A stretch of 7,033 nt of DNA, taken from positions 1 through 7,033 of the forward strand of contig CAJVWY010000061.1 of NCBI GenBank assembly GCA_913009925.1, read 5' to 3'. Positions 1 through 6,743 of the stretch are shown piece by piece. The translations under genes and the position numbers were made by a program. The DNA is from an uncultured bacterium. GTDB lineage: Bacteria > Actinomycetota > Thermoleophilia > BMS3ABIN01. A model generated the notes under the pieces. It was not told where the DNA came from. It saw only the letters and a list, made by a program, of their open reading frames with translations, and did no database searches. Position 1 is the first letter of the stretch. Each line of letters begins with the position of its first letter.

Positions 1-2
1 AA

Positions 3-1100
3 TGGGGAGGCGACACCATCTTCACCGACGTTAGTGCCAAGCAGAAGATCGGCCTGGACGATCTGCTGGAAACGATCCTCCTGGTAGCCGAGGTCCAGGA
101 GCTCAAGGCCAACCCCAACACCATGGCCAGTGGTGTGGTCATCGAGTCCAAAGTGGACCCGGGCCGTGGTGTAGTGGCTACCGTACTCATCAACCGGGGC
201 ACCATGCACGTGGGCGACGCCATCGTCGCCGGTGAGGCGTCAGGCAAGATCAAGGCCATGAGGGATTTCCGCGGCAAGACGCTCAAGGAGGCAGAGCCCT
301 CCGTACCCGTGGAGATACTCGGCTTCGGCTCCATCCCCCAGGCCGGCGAGTACTGCCGGGTGGTCGAGGACGAGCGGCACGCGCGGGTGCTGGCCCAGCG
401 CCGGGCCGACCGGGCAAAGGCCGAGATCCTGGCCAAGAGGCACGCCTTCACCCTGGACGATGTCTTCGCCCGCATCAAGGAGGGCGAGGTCAAGGATCTC
501 AACCTGATCATCAAGGCCGACGTGGCCGGATCGGTAGAGGCCCTGGAAGAGGCGCTCAAACAAATCAAGCACGAAGAGGTCAAGGTCAACATAATCCATA
601 CCGGCGTCGGCGCCATCAACGAATCGGATGTAACGCTGGCAGCCGCCTCCCGGGCTATTATCCTCGGGTTCAACGTCCGGCCCAACACCGCCGCCAAGAC
701 TATCGCCGATATCGAGGGAGTGGATGTACGCACTTACAGCGTCATCTACAAGGTGACGGAGGACATCCAGGCGGCGCTTCTGGGAATGCTGGAACCGACA
801 TTTGTGGAACAGGAGTTGGGCGAGGCCAAAGTGCGGCAGCTGTTCAAGGCGTCCAAGCTGGGCACCATCGCCGGCTGCTACGTCACCCGCGGCAAGGTGA
901 CGCGCAACGCCCAGGTACGGATAGTACGCCAGGGCGCCATCGTGTACGAGGGCAAGCTGGCCTCACTGAAACGTTTCAAGGAGGACACCCGCGAGGTTGA
1001 GGAAGGGTATGAGTGCGGTGTGCTGCTTGAGGACTTCAATGACGTAAAAGAGGGCGATGTCCTTGAGTTCTACGAGACGAAAGAGGTCAAACCGGGCTGA
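3..1100 (+). CDS. infB: Translation initiation factor IF-2, 3' part (5' end outside window)
   Basis: IF2 is the GTPase that brings fMet-tRNA to the 30S subunit and promotes 70S joining. The reading frame is open from base 3 to the TGA at 1098-1100, giving about 365 residues; the N-terminal region and most of the G domain lie upstream. The fragment opens with the end of the G domain, including the SAK guanine-recognition motif (codons 33-41). Domain II follows (GRGVVATVL, then VGDAIVAG), then domain III (DVAGSVEALEEAL through GFNVRPNTAAK). The C-terminal fMet-tRNA-binding barrel carries FKASKLGTIAGC, ASLKRFKED and the conserved ECG. The ATG at 123 is internal, because strongly conserved IF2 sequence (ETILLVAEVQELKANPN) precedes it in the same frame. 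The gene heads a packed operon with the YlxP, rbfA, truB and ribF genes. Identification is secure; only the 5' end is missing. Confidence 0.97.
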   Translation, partial: WGGDTIFTDVSAKQKIGLDDLLETILLVAEVQELKANPNTMASGVVIESKVDPGRGVVATVLINRGTMHVGDAIVAGEASGKIKAMRDFRGKTLKEAEPSVPVEILGFGSIPQAGEYCRVVEDERHARVLAQRRADRAKAEILAKRHAFTLDDVFARIKEGEVKDLNLIIKADVAGSVEALEEALKQIKHEEVKVNIIHTGVGAINESDVTLAAASRAIILGFNVRPNTAAKTIADIEGVDVRTYSVIYKVTEDIQAALLGMLEPTFVEQELGEAKVRQLFKASKLGTIAGCYVTRGKVTRNAQVRIVRQGAIVYEGKLASLKRFKEDTREVEEGYECGVLLEDFNDVKEGDVLEFYETKEVKPG

Positions 1101-1395
1101 CGGCTACGTCGGCATCCTGGCGGTGGATATCCATTTCCCGGAGAACGGTTCTCTCAAGGACAAACGCCAGTTCCTCCGCGGCCTGAAGGCCAACCTCATC
1201 CGTAAGTTCGGCGCCTCGGTCGCCGAGGTGGGTTACCACGAGCTATGGCAGCGTACGCGTCTGATTCTATCCCTCAGCTCTTCCTCCTGCAGTGAACTGG
1301 AGCAGTCGCTGGGCCGGATGGTGGGCTTCATTGAACGCCGGGACTGCCAGCTGTCCACGGTCCAGAAGGAGATAATCAAGATGGAGAGGGATTGA
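1057..1395 (+). CDS. ylxP: DUF503 family protein (YlxP-like)
   Basis: This small conserved protein (112 residues) of the DUF503/YlxP family is often encoded between infB and rbfA. Its biochemical role is not settled, although its position suggests ribosome biogenesis or translation. Family hallmarks are the first strand GYVGILAVDIHFP (16-28), GSLKDKR (31-37), SVAEVGYHELWQR (54-66) and a C-terminal GFIERR helix. The start is unusual: no ATG, GTG or TTG lies in frame between codon 3 and the conserved first strand. The protein must therefore begin at ATG 1057 or TTG 1063, overlapping infB by 44 or 38 nt and adding a basic leader (TRRKRSNR). A purine-rich GAGG at 1050-1053 lies 3 nt before the ATG and 9 nt before the TTG, so the TTG is a real alternative. 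The stop lies 1 nt before rbfA. Confidence 0.88.
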   Translation: MSLSSTRRKRSNRADGYVGILAVDIHFPENGSLKDKRQFLRGLKANLIRKFGASVAEVGYHELWQRTRLILSLSSSSCSELEQSLGRMVGFIERRDCQLSTVQKEIIKMERD

Positions 1396-1396
1396 C

Positions 1397-1741
1397 ATGG
1401 CCGGCCAGAGAATGAGACGGGTGAACGAGGCTGTCCGCGAAGTATTGAGTGAAGCGCTGGCGGCCGGTCTCAAGGACCCTCGCATCGGTTTTGTCACGGT
1501 CATATCCGTCGACACCTCCCCCGACCTGAAGAACGCACGCGTCTATGTGAGTGTGATGGGGGACGAACAGCAGCTGGAGGAGACCCTGGCCGGCCTCGAA
1601 TGCTCCCGCGGATACCTGCAATCACTCATCGGCAGCCAGCTGAGCCTGAGGAATACGCCCCAGCTGTCCTTCCTGCACGACGACAGCATCGAGCGGGGCA
1701 TGAGGATAGAGAAGCTGCTCAAGGAGCATGAACAGGAATAA
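1397..1741 (+). CDS. rbfA: 30S ribosome-binding factor RbfA
   Basis: RbfA is a small single-KH-fold protein that binds the immature 30S subunit near helix 1 of 16S rRNA and is needed for late 30S maturation and cold adaptation. The 114-residue length is at the short end for the family (E. coli has 133), and the truncation is in the non-conserved tail. Visible family features are the N-terminal helix RMRRVNEAVREVLSEAL (5-21), DPRIGFVTVISVDTSPDLKNARVYVSV (27-53) and the final LRNTPQLSFLHDDSIERG stretch (84-101), which carries the D-D-S-I signature. GGAG/GAGG at 1383-1389 sits 7 nt before the ATG, a good ribosome binding site. The gene follows the YlxP gene after 1 nt and ends 1 nt before the preferred truB start, so it is translated in the same operon. 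Confidence 0.95.
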   Translation: MAGQRMRRVNEAVREVLSEALAAGLKDPRIGFVTVISVDTSPDLKNARVYVSVMGDEQQLEETLAGLECSRGYLQSLIGSQLSLRNTPQLSFLHDDSIERGMRIEKLLKEHEQE

Positions 1742-1742
1742 C

Positions 1743-2636
1743 ATGTCAGTAGCGCCTCCAACCTGCGGTGTCCTCATGGTCGATAAGCCGGCGGGCATAA
1801 CCTCGCATGATGTGGTCGACCGCGTGCGGCGTCTGGCCGGCATGAAGAGGGTGGGCCACGGCGGCACCCTCGACCCCTTCGCCACCGGCCTGCTGCTGGT
1901 GCTCCTGGGCAAGGCCACGCGGCTGTTCGACTACCTGGCGCCCCTGGAGAAGGAATACCGGGCCACGGCCCGATTCGGCGCGGTCTCCACCACGGGCGAC
2001 ATAGACGGCGAGATAAGTCCGGTGGCGGGAACGGTGAGCCGCCGACAACTGGAGGATATCCTGCCACGGTTCACCGGTAGGATCCGGCAGCAGGTGCCGC
2101 TTTATTCGGCGGTCAAGGTGGGCGGTGTACCGCTCCACCGGCGCGTGCGGCGGGGCGAACAGGTGGAACCCCCCCGGCGAGAGGTCCATATCCGGAGCCT
2201 GCGGCTGGACGGTTTTAATGAACAGCTCCAGCAGGCGGAACTGACCATCACCTGCTCCGGCGGCACTTATATCAGGAAGCTTTGTGAGGATCTTGGGAAG
2301 GCCATGGGCACCGGCGCCTATACCCTGGCGTTGCGCCGGACCGCCGTCGGTGAGTTCACCGCCGGCAGCGCCTCTTCATTGGAGGAGTTGGCGGCCCTGC
2401 CGCGGCAATCGCTGCTCGGCGACGCCAACCCGGCTTTTATTTCCTGTTTGGGTGCGTTATATTTCCTTCCCGTAAGAGAATTGTCTGGAAAAGAGTTACA
2501 GGCTGTATCTCACGGTCGACCGATAGAGGGCATGGAGCCGGGACCGGTGAGACTGGCGGCAGGAGACAGACTGGTGGCGATCTACGGCCCGGGCGAAACG
2601 GAGGAATCGATCTTTCCGAGAGTGATATTCCTATGA
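1743..2636 (+). CDS. truB: tRNA pseudouridine(55) synthase TruB
   Basis: TruB isomerises uridine 55 in the T-loop of tRNA to pseudouridine and also acts as a tRNA folding chaperone. From ATG 1743 the protein has 297 residues, normal for the family. The core is intact: GVLMVDKPAGITSHD (9-23), then GHGGTLDPFATGLLL (38-52), which carries the catalytic Asp44, the substrate-contacting PLYSAVK (119-125) and CSGGTYIRKLCEDLG (171-185). The C-terminal part is PUA-like (ELSGKELQAVSHGRPI, then GDRLVAIY). An in-frame ATG at 1728 would add five residues and overlap rbfA. I prefer 1743 because AGGA at 1734-1737 is 5 nt upstream of it, whereas AAGGAG at 1721-1726 is only 1 nt from ATG 1728. The end overlaps ribF in an ATGA junction. 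Confidence 0.96.
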   Translation: MSVAPPTCGVLMVDKPAGITSHDVVDRVRRLAGMKRVGHGGTLDPFATGLLLVLLGKATRLFDYLAPLEKEYRATARFGAVSTTGDIDGEISPVAGTVSRRQLEDILPRFTGRIRQQVPLYSAVKVGGVPLHRRVRRGEQVEPPRREVHIRSLRLDGFNEQLQQAELTITCSGGTYIRKLCEDLGKAMGTGAYTLALRRTAVGEFTAGSASSLEELAALPRQSLLGDANPAFISCLGALYFLPVRELSGKELQAVSHGRPIEGMEPGPVRLAAGDRLVAIYGPGETEESIFPRVIFL

Positions 2637-3589
2637 GGATATACCGCAGTATGGATGATGTGCCGCCGGGCCGCCGCGTGGTTGCCATCGGCACCTTCGA
2701 TGGCGTTCACATCGGCCACCAGCGCATCATCAACGAAGCGGTCCAGGCTGCCAGCGGCGCGGATGCCAAAAGCATGGTGATAACCTTCCACCCCCATCCC
2801 CTGTCGGTGATAGCTCCGGAGAAATGTCCGCCGATCCTGACGCCGCTCAACATCAAGGCCGACCTCATCGAGGATCTGGACGTGGACGAACTGCTCATCA
2901 TCCCCTTCGAGAAGGAGTTCTCGCGTCTGCCGCCCAGGGACTTCTGCGACATGCTGTTCTCTTCGGAGCTGGGGGCCATCCATGTAGTCGTCGGTGAGAA
3001 CTTCCGTTTCGGCTACAAGGCGGAAGGGGACGTGAAATACCTGGCCGAATACGGCAAGAACAAGGGTATGCAGGTCACTGCCGTACCGCTGGTGAAGGCG
3101 GGTGGCAAACCCATCTCCTCCACCCGTATCCGTAACCTGCTGATAGAGGGCTCGCTGGGCGAAGTGCGTGAGATACTGGGACGCCCCCCTTCGACCCACG
3201 GCAAGGTCGTCCATGGTGACAAGCGTGGCCGCACCCTGGGGGTCAGGACGGCCAACATAGACGCCCGCGTCGATTGCATCTTCCCGGGCCGGGGTGTCTA
3301 TCTGGCGGACCTGTTCGTGGGCAAGCAGGCCTACGCGTGCCTGGTGAACATCGGTCACAACCCCACCTTCTGTGCCACCGATGACGACAGCGAAGCCAAG
3401 ATGCGCATCGAGGCCCATATTCTGGACTTCGACCGCAACATCTATGGCATGGATGTGCGTATCGACTTTCTCGAACGGCTGCGCGGCGAGATGAAGTTCG
3501 ACGGTCCCGAACAGCTGATGGAGCAGATCAGGAAAGATATCGCCGCCGCGCGTGCTTACGAGGGTTTCGCTGTCCGGCGGCAAGGTTAG
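2633..3589 (+). CDS. ribF: Bifunctional riboflavin kinase / FAD synthetase RibF
   Basis: RibF phosphorylates riboflavin to FMN and then adenylylates FMN to FAD in the cytoplasm. The 318 residues cover both domains. The N-terminal FAD synthetase, a nucleotidyltransferase fold, shows GTFDGVHIGHQ (20-30), FHPHP (52-56), GENFRFG (121-127) and the ISSTRIR motif (161-167). The C-terminal riboflavin kinase begins at about 184 with GRPPSTHGKVVHGDKRGRTLG, followed by GVYLADLF, NIGHNPTF, the EAHILDF segment and the FLERLRGEMKF segment. One oddity is that the Mg-ATP motif normally read as PTAN is RTAN here (residues 205-208); the Thr and Asn are kept. The start codon lies inside the truB stop (ATGA) and has no close strong Shine-Dalgarno sequence, which fits translational coupling. 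It is the last gene of the + strand operon before a convergent unit. Confidence 0.95.
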   Translation: MRIYRSMDDVPPGRRVVAIGTFDGVHIGHQRIINEAVQAASGADAKSMVITFHPHPLSVIAPEKCPPILTPLNIKADLIEDLDVDELLIIPFEKEFSRLPPRDFCDMLFSSELGAIHVVVGENFRFGYKAEGDVKYLAEYGKNKGMQVTAVPLVKAGGKPISSTRIRNLLIEGSLGEVREILGRPPSTHGKVVHGDKRGRTLGVRTANIDARVDCIFPGRGVYLADLFVGKQAYACLVNIGHNPTFCATDDDSEAKMRIEAHILDFDRNIYGMDVRIDFLERLRGEMKFDGPEQLMEQIRKDIAAARAYEGFAVRRQG

Positions 3590-3594
3590 ATGGT

Positions 3595-3615
3595 CCTGAG
3601 CGTCACCGGCTCAGG
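3595..3615. terminator. Hairpin between convergent genes, possible bidirectional terminator
   Basis: A perfect 7-bp inverted repeat, CCTGAGC (3595-3601) and GCTCAGG (3609-3615), with a 7-nt loop, falls 5 nt after the ribF stop. It includes the stop codon of the opposite-strand kinase gene (3611-3613). Position and symmetry suggest a shared terminator for two operons only 21 nt apart. Neither strand has a proper T-run straight after the stem, only a T-rich patch from about 3624 on the + strand. Intrinsic termination is therefore uncertain, and RNA stabilisation or Rho-assisted ending is possible. Confidence 0.4.
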
Positions 3616-5578
3616 CGGCGTCCTGTTTGTTGCTTGCCGCTGATCTGGCCGGCAGGGTTATGGTAAAGGTGGCGCCCTTGTCCGGCTCTGATTCCACTGT
3701 GATCTCACCGCCGTGCTCGGCGACGATACGCTGGGCGACCGCCAGTCCCAGCCCCGTTCCCTTGCCCGCCTGTTTGGTAGTAAAGAAGGGATCGAAGATC
3801 CGCGCCTTTTTCTCCTCATCCATGCCGGTGCCGGTGTCACTGAAGCTGACCCGAAGCATCTGGTTGGCGGCGCCGCTGGCGGGGCCGCTGATGCCGATGG
3901 TCAACTTTCCGCCTGACGGCATGGCATGGATGGCGTTGGTGATGATATTGAGGAATACCTGCTTGATGTGGTTGGCGTCGACCACCGCCTGCGGCAACTG
4001 CCCGGCGTAATCTGTGTCGATGGTCACCGAGGCCAGGGACGCTTGGTGACCCACCAGGGTGATGGTATGTTCCAGGATATCCCTGATATCGATGGGCTCC
4101 GGTCTGAACCCGCTCTCTTCATGGGCGAAATCCAGGAGGTTATGCACGATCTCCCGGGTCCGGAATGCCTCACTTTCGATAACATCGATCTTGCCCAGTA
4201 TCTCCTTATCGTCAAAGTCCATGGTTTTTATCATGATGGCATTGGTGAGGATGCCGGTCATGGGGTTGTTGATCTCGTGAGCGACCTCCGCCGCCAGTTC
4301 GCCGATGGCGGCCAGCTTGGTGGAATTGAACAGCTGCTGTTGCAGGTTCTCCCGATCCCTGACCTCCTGCTCCAGGGCCGCCATCATATTGTTGAAGGTC
4401 TCGCCCAGGGTAGTGATCTTGTCCGGACAGGCGCTTTGGAAGACCTCGCACTTTTCGCATTGGCACAGCTTGCGGGCGAAGACGCCCTGGGTATTGCCGC
4501 CGCAATGGGTTCCCGCGATCTGCCAGCAACGAAGGTTGTCGGATTCGTAGGAGGGGCATTGTTCTTGCCGGCAGTTCTTGACCTCCCAGCATTTGACCAG
4601 GTTCGCATTCTGGTACCTGATGCCAAAGCCTTCTTTCTCTTCCGCCCTCTGGATCAGGCTGGCCAGCTCTTCCGTCGCCCGCGACAGCTCGCTGTTTTGC
4701 TTCTCCAGCTGATTCAGCAACCGGTTGTTCTCGATGGCGACGGCAGCCTCGCTGCTGATGGCCATGAGCAGTTTCATGGTGTCCTCGGGGAAATCAGCCG
4801 CCGCGCCGGCTATGCATATCGCCCCCTGGACGGTTTGTTCATATGTCAGGGCGATGCACGCGACCGCCTTGTCCTCATCATCCCCGCCGTACTTGATAAT
4901 GGCGGGTTCGCCGGAAGCGCTCGCCGAAGTAGCGGCATCGGTGAACGCTTCGGTATCACTGCCGTCCGCTCGTTCCCCGCCATAGCTACAGAAAGCAGGC
5001 TGGAGCTCGCCGTCCTTATCAATCAGGAATATGCAGCCCTGTCTGGACCCCGTAATCTCCAGCGCCTTGTTCAGCGCCTTGGACAGCAACTCGTCCAGCC
5101 GGTTCGATTCAGAGATATCATGGGCGAACTGGTACAGCAGGGACAGGTCCTGGCTGTGTTGCCGCAACTCGAATTCGCGGGCCTGGAGCGAGTCGGCCAT
5201 CTGGTTGATTGTTTCCGCCAGCTCCGCCAGTTCGTCTTCGGTGTTGGTTTCCACTCTGCATTCGAGGTCACCGTCGCCGATCTTGCGTGCCCCCACCTGC
5301 AGCGTTCGTATGGGCTTGACCAGGCTGACGGCGAAGAAGTAGCCGAGGATCAAGGCTATGGCGGCTCCGTAGCCGCCGTAAATCAGCTGCTGTGTTCTCA
5401 ACTCCTGTAACTGTTCATCCGCCAGGGTCCGGGACAGGGTGTTGTCATTCACCATGGTGTCCAGGTGATCGGAGAAGACGTTGATATTTCTCAGGCTGAT
5501 GATGGCTGCCGGCACCAGGGCCACTACCATGAATATCAGAACGGTCTTTTGGAAGATGCTTCTTTTCAATCCGATCAC
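3611..5578 (-). CDS. Membrane-bound sensor histidine kinase with HAMP, GAF and nine-Cys two-CW-like module
   Basis: This 655-residue sensor kinase is predicted to autophosphorylate on a His and pass the phosphate to a response regulator. In order it has: TM1 (about 13-29); a short outside loop of about 35 residues; TM2 (about 66-87); a HAMP linker starting KPIRTL (88-93); a coiled coil; a GAF-like domain (about 160-288); a second coiled coil; and a Cys-rich segment (330-384, bases 4427-4591). HisKA follows with AEVAHEINNP, whose phosphoacceptor is His434, then HATPase_c. The N box is NIITNAIHAM (544-553), the G1 box is DTGTGM (581-586), the F region is DPFFTTK (596-602) and the G2 box is GKGTGLGLA (605-613). 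The catalytic core looks complete. The start is GTG, overlapping the stop of the upstream transporter gene as GTGA and with only a weak Shine-Dalgarno sequence, so translation is probably coupled to the transporter. No partner regulator is visible. The signal is unknown; GAF or the Cys module is a better candidate sensor than the tiny outside loop. Confidence 0.93.
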   Translation of the reverse strand: MIGLKRSIFQKTVLIFMVVALVPAAIISLRNINVFSDHLDTMVNDNTLSRTLADEQLQELRTQQLIYGGYGAAIALILGYFFAVSLVKPIRTLQVGARKIGDGDLECRVETNTEDELAELAETINQMADSLQAREFELRQHSQDLSLLYQFAHDISESNRLDELLSKALNKALEITGSRQGCIFLIDKDGELQPAFCSYGGERADGSDTEAFTDAATSASASGEPAIIKYGGDDEDKAVACIALTYEQTVQGAICIAGAAADFPEDTMKLLMAISSEAAVAIENNRLLNQLEKQNSELSRATEELASLIQRAEEKEGFGIRYQNANLVKCWEVKNCRQEQCPSYESDNLRCWQIAGTHCGGNTQGVFARKLCQCEKCEVFQSACPDKITTLGETFNNMMAALEQEVRDRENLQQQLFNSTKLAAIGELAAEVAHEINNPMTGILTNAIMIKTMDFDDKEILGKIDVIESEAFRTREIVHNLLDFAHEESGFRPEPIDIRDILEHTITLVGHQASLASVTIDTDYAGQLPQAVVDANHIKQVFLNIITNAIHAMPSGGKLTIGISGPASGAANQMLRVSFSDTGTGMDEEKKARIFDPFFTTKQAGKGTGLGLAVAQRIVAEHGGEITVESEPDKGATFTITLPARSAASNKQDAA

Positions 5579-6639
5579 CTGGTGAGGATCAACAATGCCA
5601 GCAAGATGATTGAGCCGACCAGTACCCAGCCGGCGAACCCGAGGAGCAACGGCCGCGAACCCATGGATTTGATGGAATCAAAATCGACTCTGAGGCCGAT
5701 ACTGGCCAGCGCCAGCGACAGAAAGATGGTGGCAAAAGGCTTTATGGAGTCCCGGGCCGCTACCGCTGGTTCCACAAAGGAAAAGACCAGAGCCACGGCC
5801 ACGAAGACGGGGATGAACCAGGCCCGCTTCAGCGCCATGAGCATTTTGACGGCACCGCCGGTACCGACACCCCCTGTTGCCTTCATCGAGGTGGTCATGG
5901 CCAGGGCCACGGCCGCCGGGGCCAGCATCGCTATCCGCAGCATCTTCACCGGGACGGCCAGGTCCAGTGCGCCGGCGCCCATGTGGGAAGCCGCCAGGCG
6001 GACGATACCGGTCTGCTGCAGGGTGGAGCCGCAGAAGACTCCGTAGACCTTTTCCGACAGCGACAGCCAGTCGCTGATGAGCGGATACAGCAGGGCGCCG
6101 GTCAGACCCGCCACCGTGGTCACGATCAGCGCCATGGACATGTCCCTGTCTCGCGCGCCCACCACCGGCGACAGTACAGCTATGGCCGACGCGCCGCAGA
6201 TGGCGGAGCCGGAGGCTATCAGCAGGCCGGTACCGCGATTGACGCCCAGGGCGCCGGCCATCAACAGAATGGTGAGGAAGAACAGCCCCACGCTGGAGAC
6301 CACCAGGATTATGGAGAAAGCCGGCAGGCCGGTGAAGATGAGGAAATCGAGCCGGGTACCGTAAAGGATGATGCCGACAGGTATGAAGACCATGCCGGCC
6401 AGGCGGACACCCGGCATGACGCTGGCGCTGGGGCCGAGCACATTTCTGAGCACCATGCCCAAAATAAGAGAAAGTGCCAGAGCGTCAAGCGACGCATTGT
6501 ACCGAGACAGCTCGAACGCCGGTAGCGCGATAGCGGCACAAAGGAGCAGGCCGGGCAGGAATGGTGAAGCCAGGCGTATGCCCCGTGCCGGCGATGGGTG
6601 GATGGATGCCATCCCGTCGCTTTTGGAAGTACCTCTCAT
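5575..6639 (-). CDS. YeiH-family (PF03601) membrane protein, putative sulfate exporter family transporter
   Basis: This is a polytopic inner-membrane protein of the YeiH / Cons_hypoth698 family. Family members are named putative sulfate exporters, but the substrate is largely unproven, so none is asserted here. From ATG 6639 it has 354 residues, close to the usual length of about 340-350, with roughly ten hydrophobic segments. Family signatures are LSLILGMVLRN (56-66), IPVGIILYGTRL (86-97), the core GSAICGASAIAVLSPVV (144-160), VPVKMLR (229-235) and the C-terminal ASIGLRVDF (312-320). Where most relatives have a G-x-S-x-H-E/D-x-x-Q-V motif, this protein reads GSTLQQTGIV (204-213), without the His. 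ATG 6639 is preferred because a G-rich Shine-Dalgarno-like tract (6642-6647) precedes it. A GTG at 6750 would add 37 unfamily-like residues over the probable leader, and ATG 6612 has no good ribosome site. It is the first gene of a two-gene operon with the sensor kinase. Confidence 0.9.
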   Translation of the reverse strand: MRGTSKSDGMASIHPSPARGIRLASPFLPGLLLCAAIALPAFELSRYNASLDALALSLILGMVLRNVLGPSASVMPGVRLAGMVFIPVGIILYGTRLDFLIFTGLPAFSIILVVSSVGLFFLTILLMAGALGVNRGTGLLIASGSAICGASAIAVLSPVVGARDRDMSMALIVTTVAGLTGALLYPLISDWLSLSEKVYGVFCGSTLQQTGIVRLAASHMGAGALDLAVPVKMLRIAMLAPAAVALAMTTSMKATGGVGTGGAVKMLMALKRAWFIPVFVAVALVFSFVEPAVAARDSIKPFATIFLSLALASIGLRVDFDSIKSMGSRPLLLGFAGWVLVGSIILLALLILTR

Positions 6640-6656
6640 TTCCCCCCGCCTGTCTG

Positions 6657-6707
6657 CCCGGATGCACTCGGGAACCTCATCCGGGTGTGTTATCGTATCG
6701 GCACCCG
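6657..6707 (-). promoter_or_regulatory. Leader of the YeiH-family gene with two overlapping inverted repeats
   Basis: Two perfect inverted repeats share bases and cannot form together. One is CGGGTG (6682-6687) with CACCCG (6702-6707) across a 14-nt loop. The other is CCCGGATG (6657-6664) with CATCCGGG (6678-6685) across a 13-nt loop. In the minus-strand transcript the first hairpin comes first, and the second ends about 18 nt before the start codon at 6639. The repeats are seen directly. A role as an RNA switch, attenuator-like leader or protein operator is inference. If translation instead began at GTG 6750 this would be coding DNA. Confidence 0.35.
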
Positions 6708-6737
6708 CATAAAGAACCTGTACCAGCGTCGTTCGCC

Positions 6738-6743
6738 TTTTAT
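6738..6743 (-). promoter_or_regulatory. Possible -10 element for the transporter-kinase operon
   Basis: On the minus strand these bases read TATAAA, five of six matches to the bacterial -10 consensus, about 100 nt upstream of the preferred transporter start. No convincing -35 lies at 16-18 nt. A TTCACA (6769-6774) on the same strand resembles a -35 but is 25 nt away, too far to pair with it. The call is weak and rests on position in the divergent intergenic region. Confidence 0.22.

Noticed and set aside
123..1100. ATG 123 as the true start of a short IF2-like protein
   Set aside because: The same frame upstream encodes conserved IF2 sequence, including the SAK motif, back to the window edge. 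The gene is cut by the window, not short.
1746..2189. A 147-codon minus-strand frame opposite truB
   Set aside because: It overlaps the catalytic core of truB, and its translation is low-complexity and unlike any family I know.
2582..3583. A 333-codon open frame on the - strand opposite ribF
   Set aside because: It mirrors ribF almost exactly, shows no family motif and has no ribosome site; it is a shadow of ribF codon use.
3926..5410. A 494-codon open frame on the + strand inside the kinase gene
   Set aside because: It is fully antisense to a kinase with intact HAMP, GAF, HisKA and HATPase motifs. Its translation has no recognisable domain, and long antisense frames are expected in GC-rich DNA.
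5465..6525. Two + strand frames (193 and 180 codons) opposite the transporter gene
   Set aside because: Both are antisense to a clear polytopic membrane protein, and the 180-codon one is a Gln/His/Arg-rich product typical of shadow frames.
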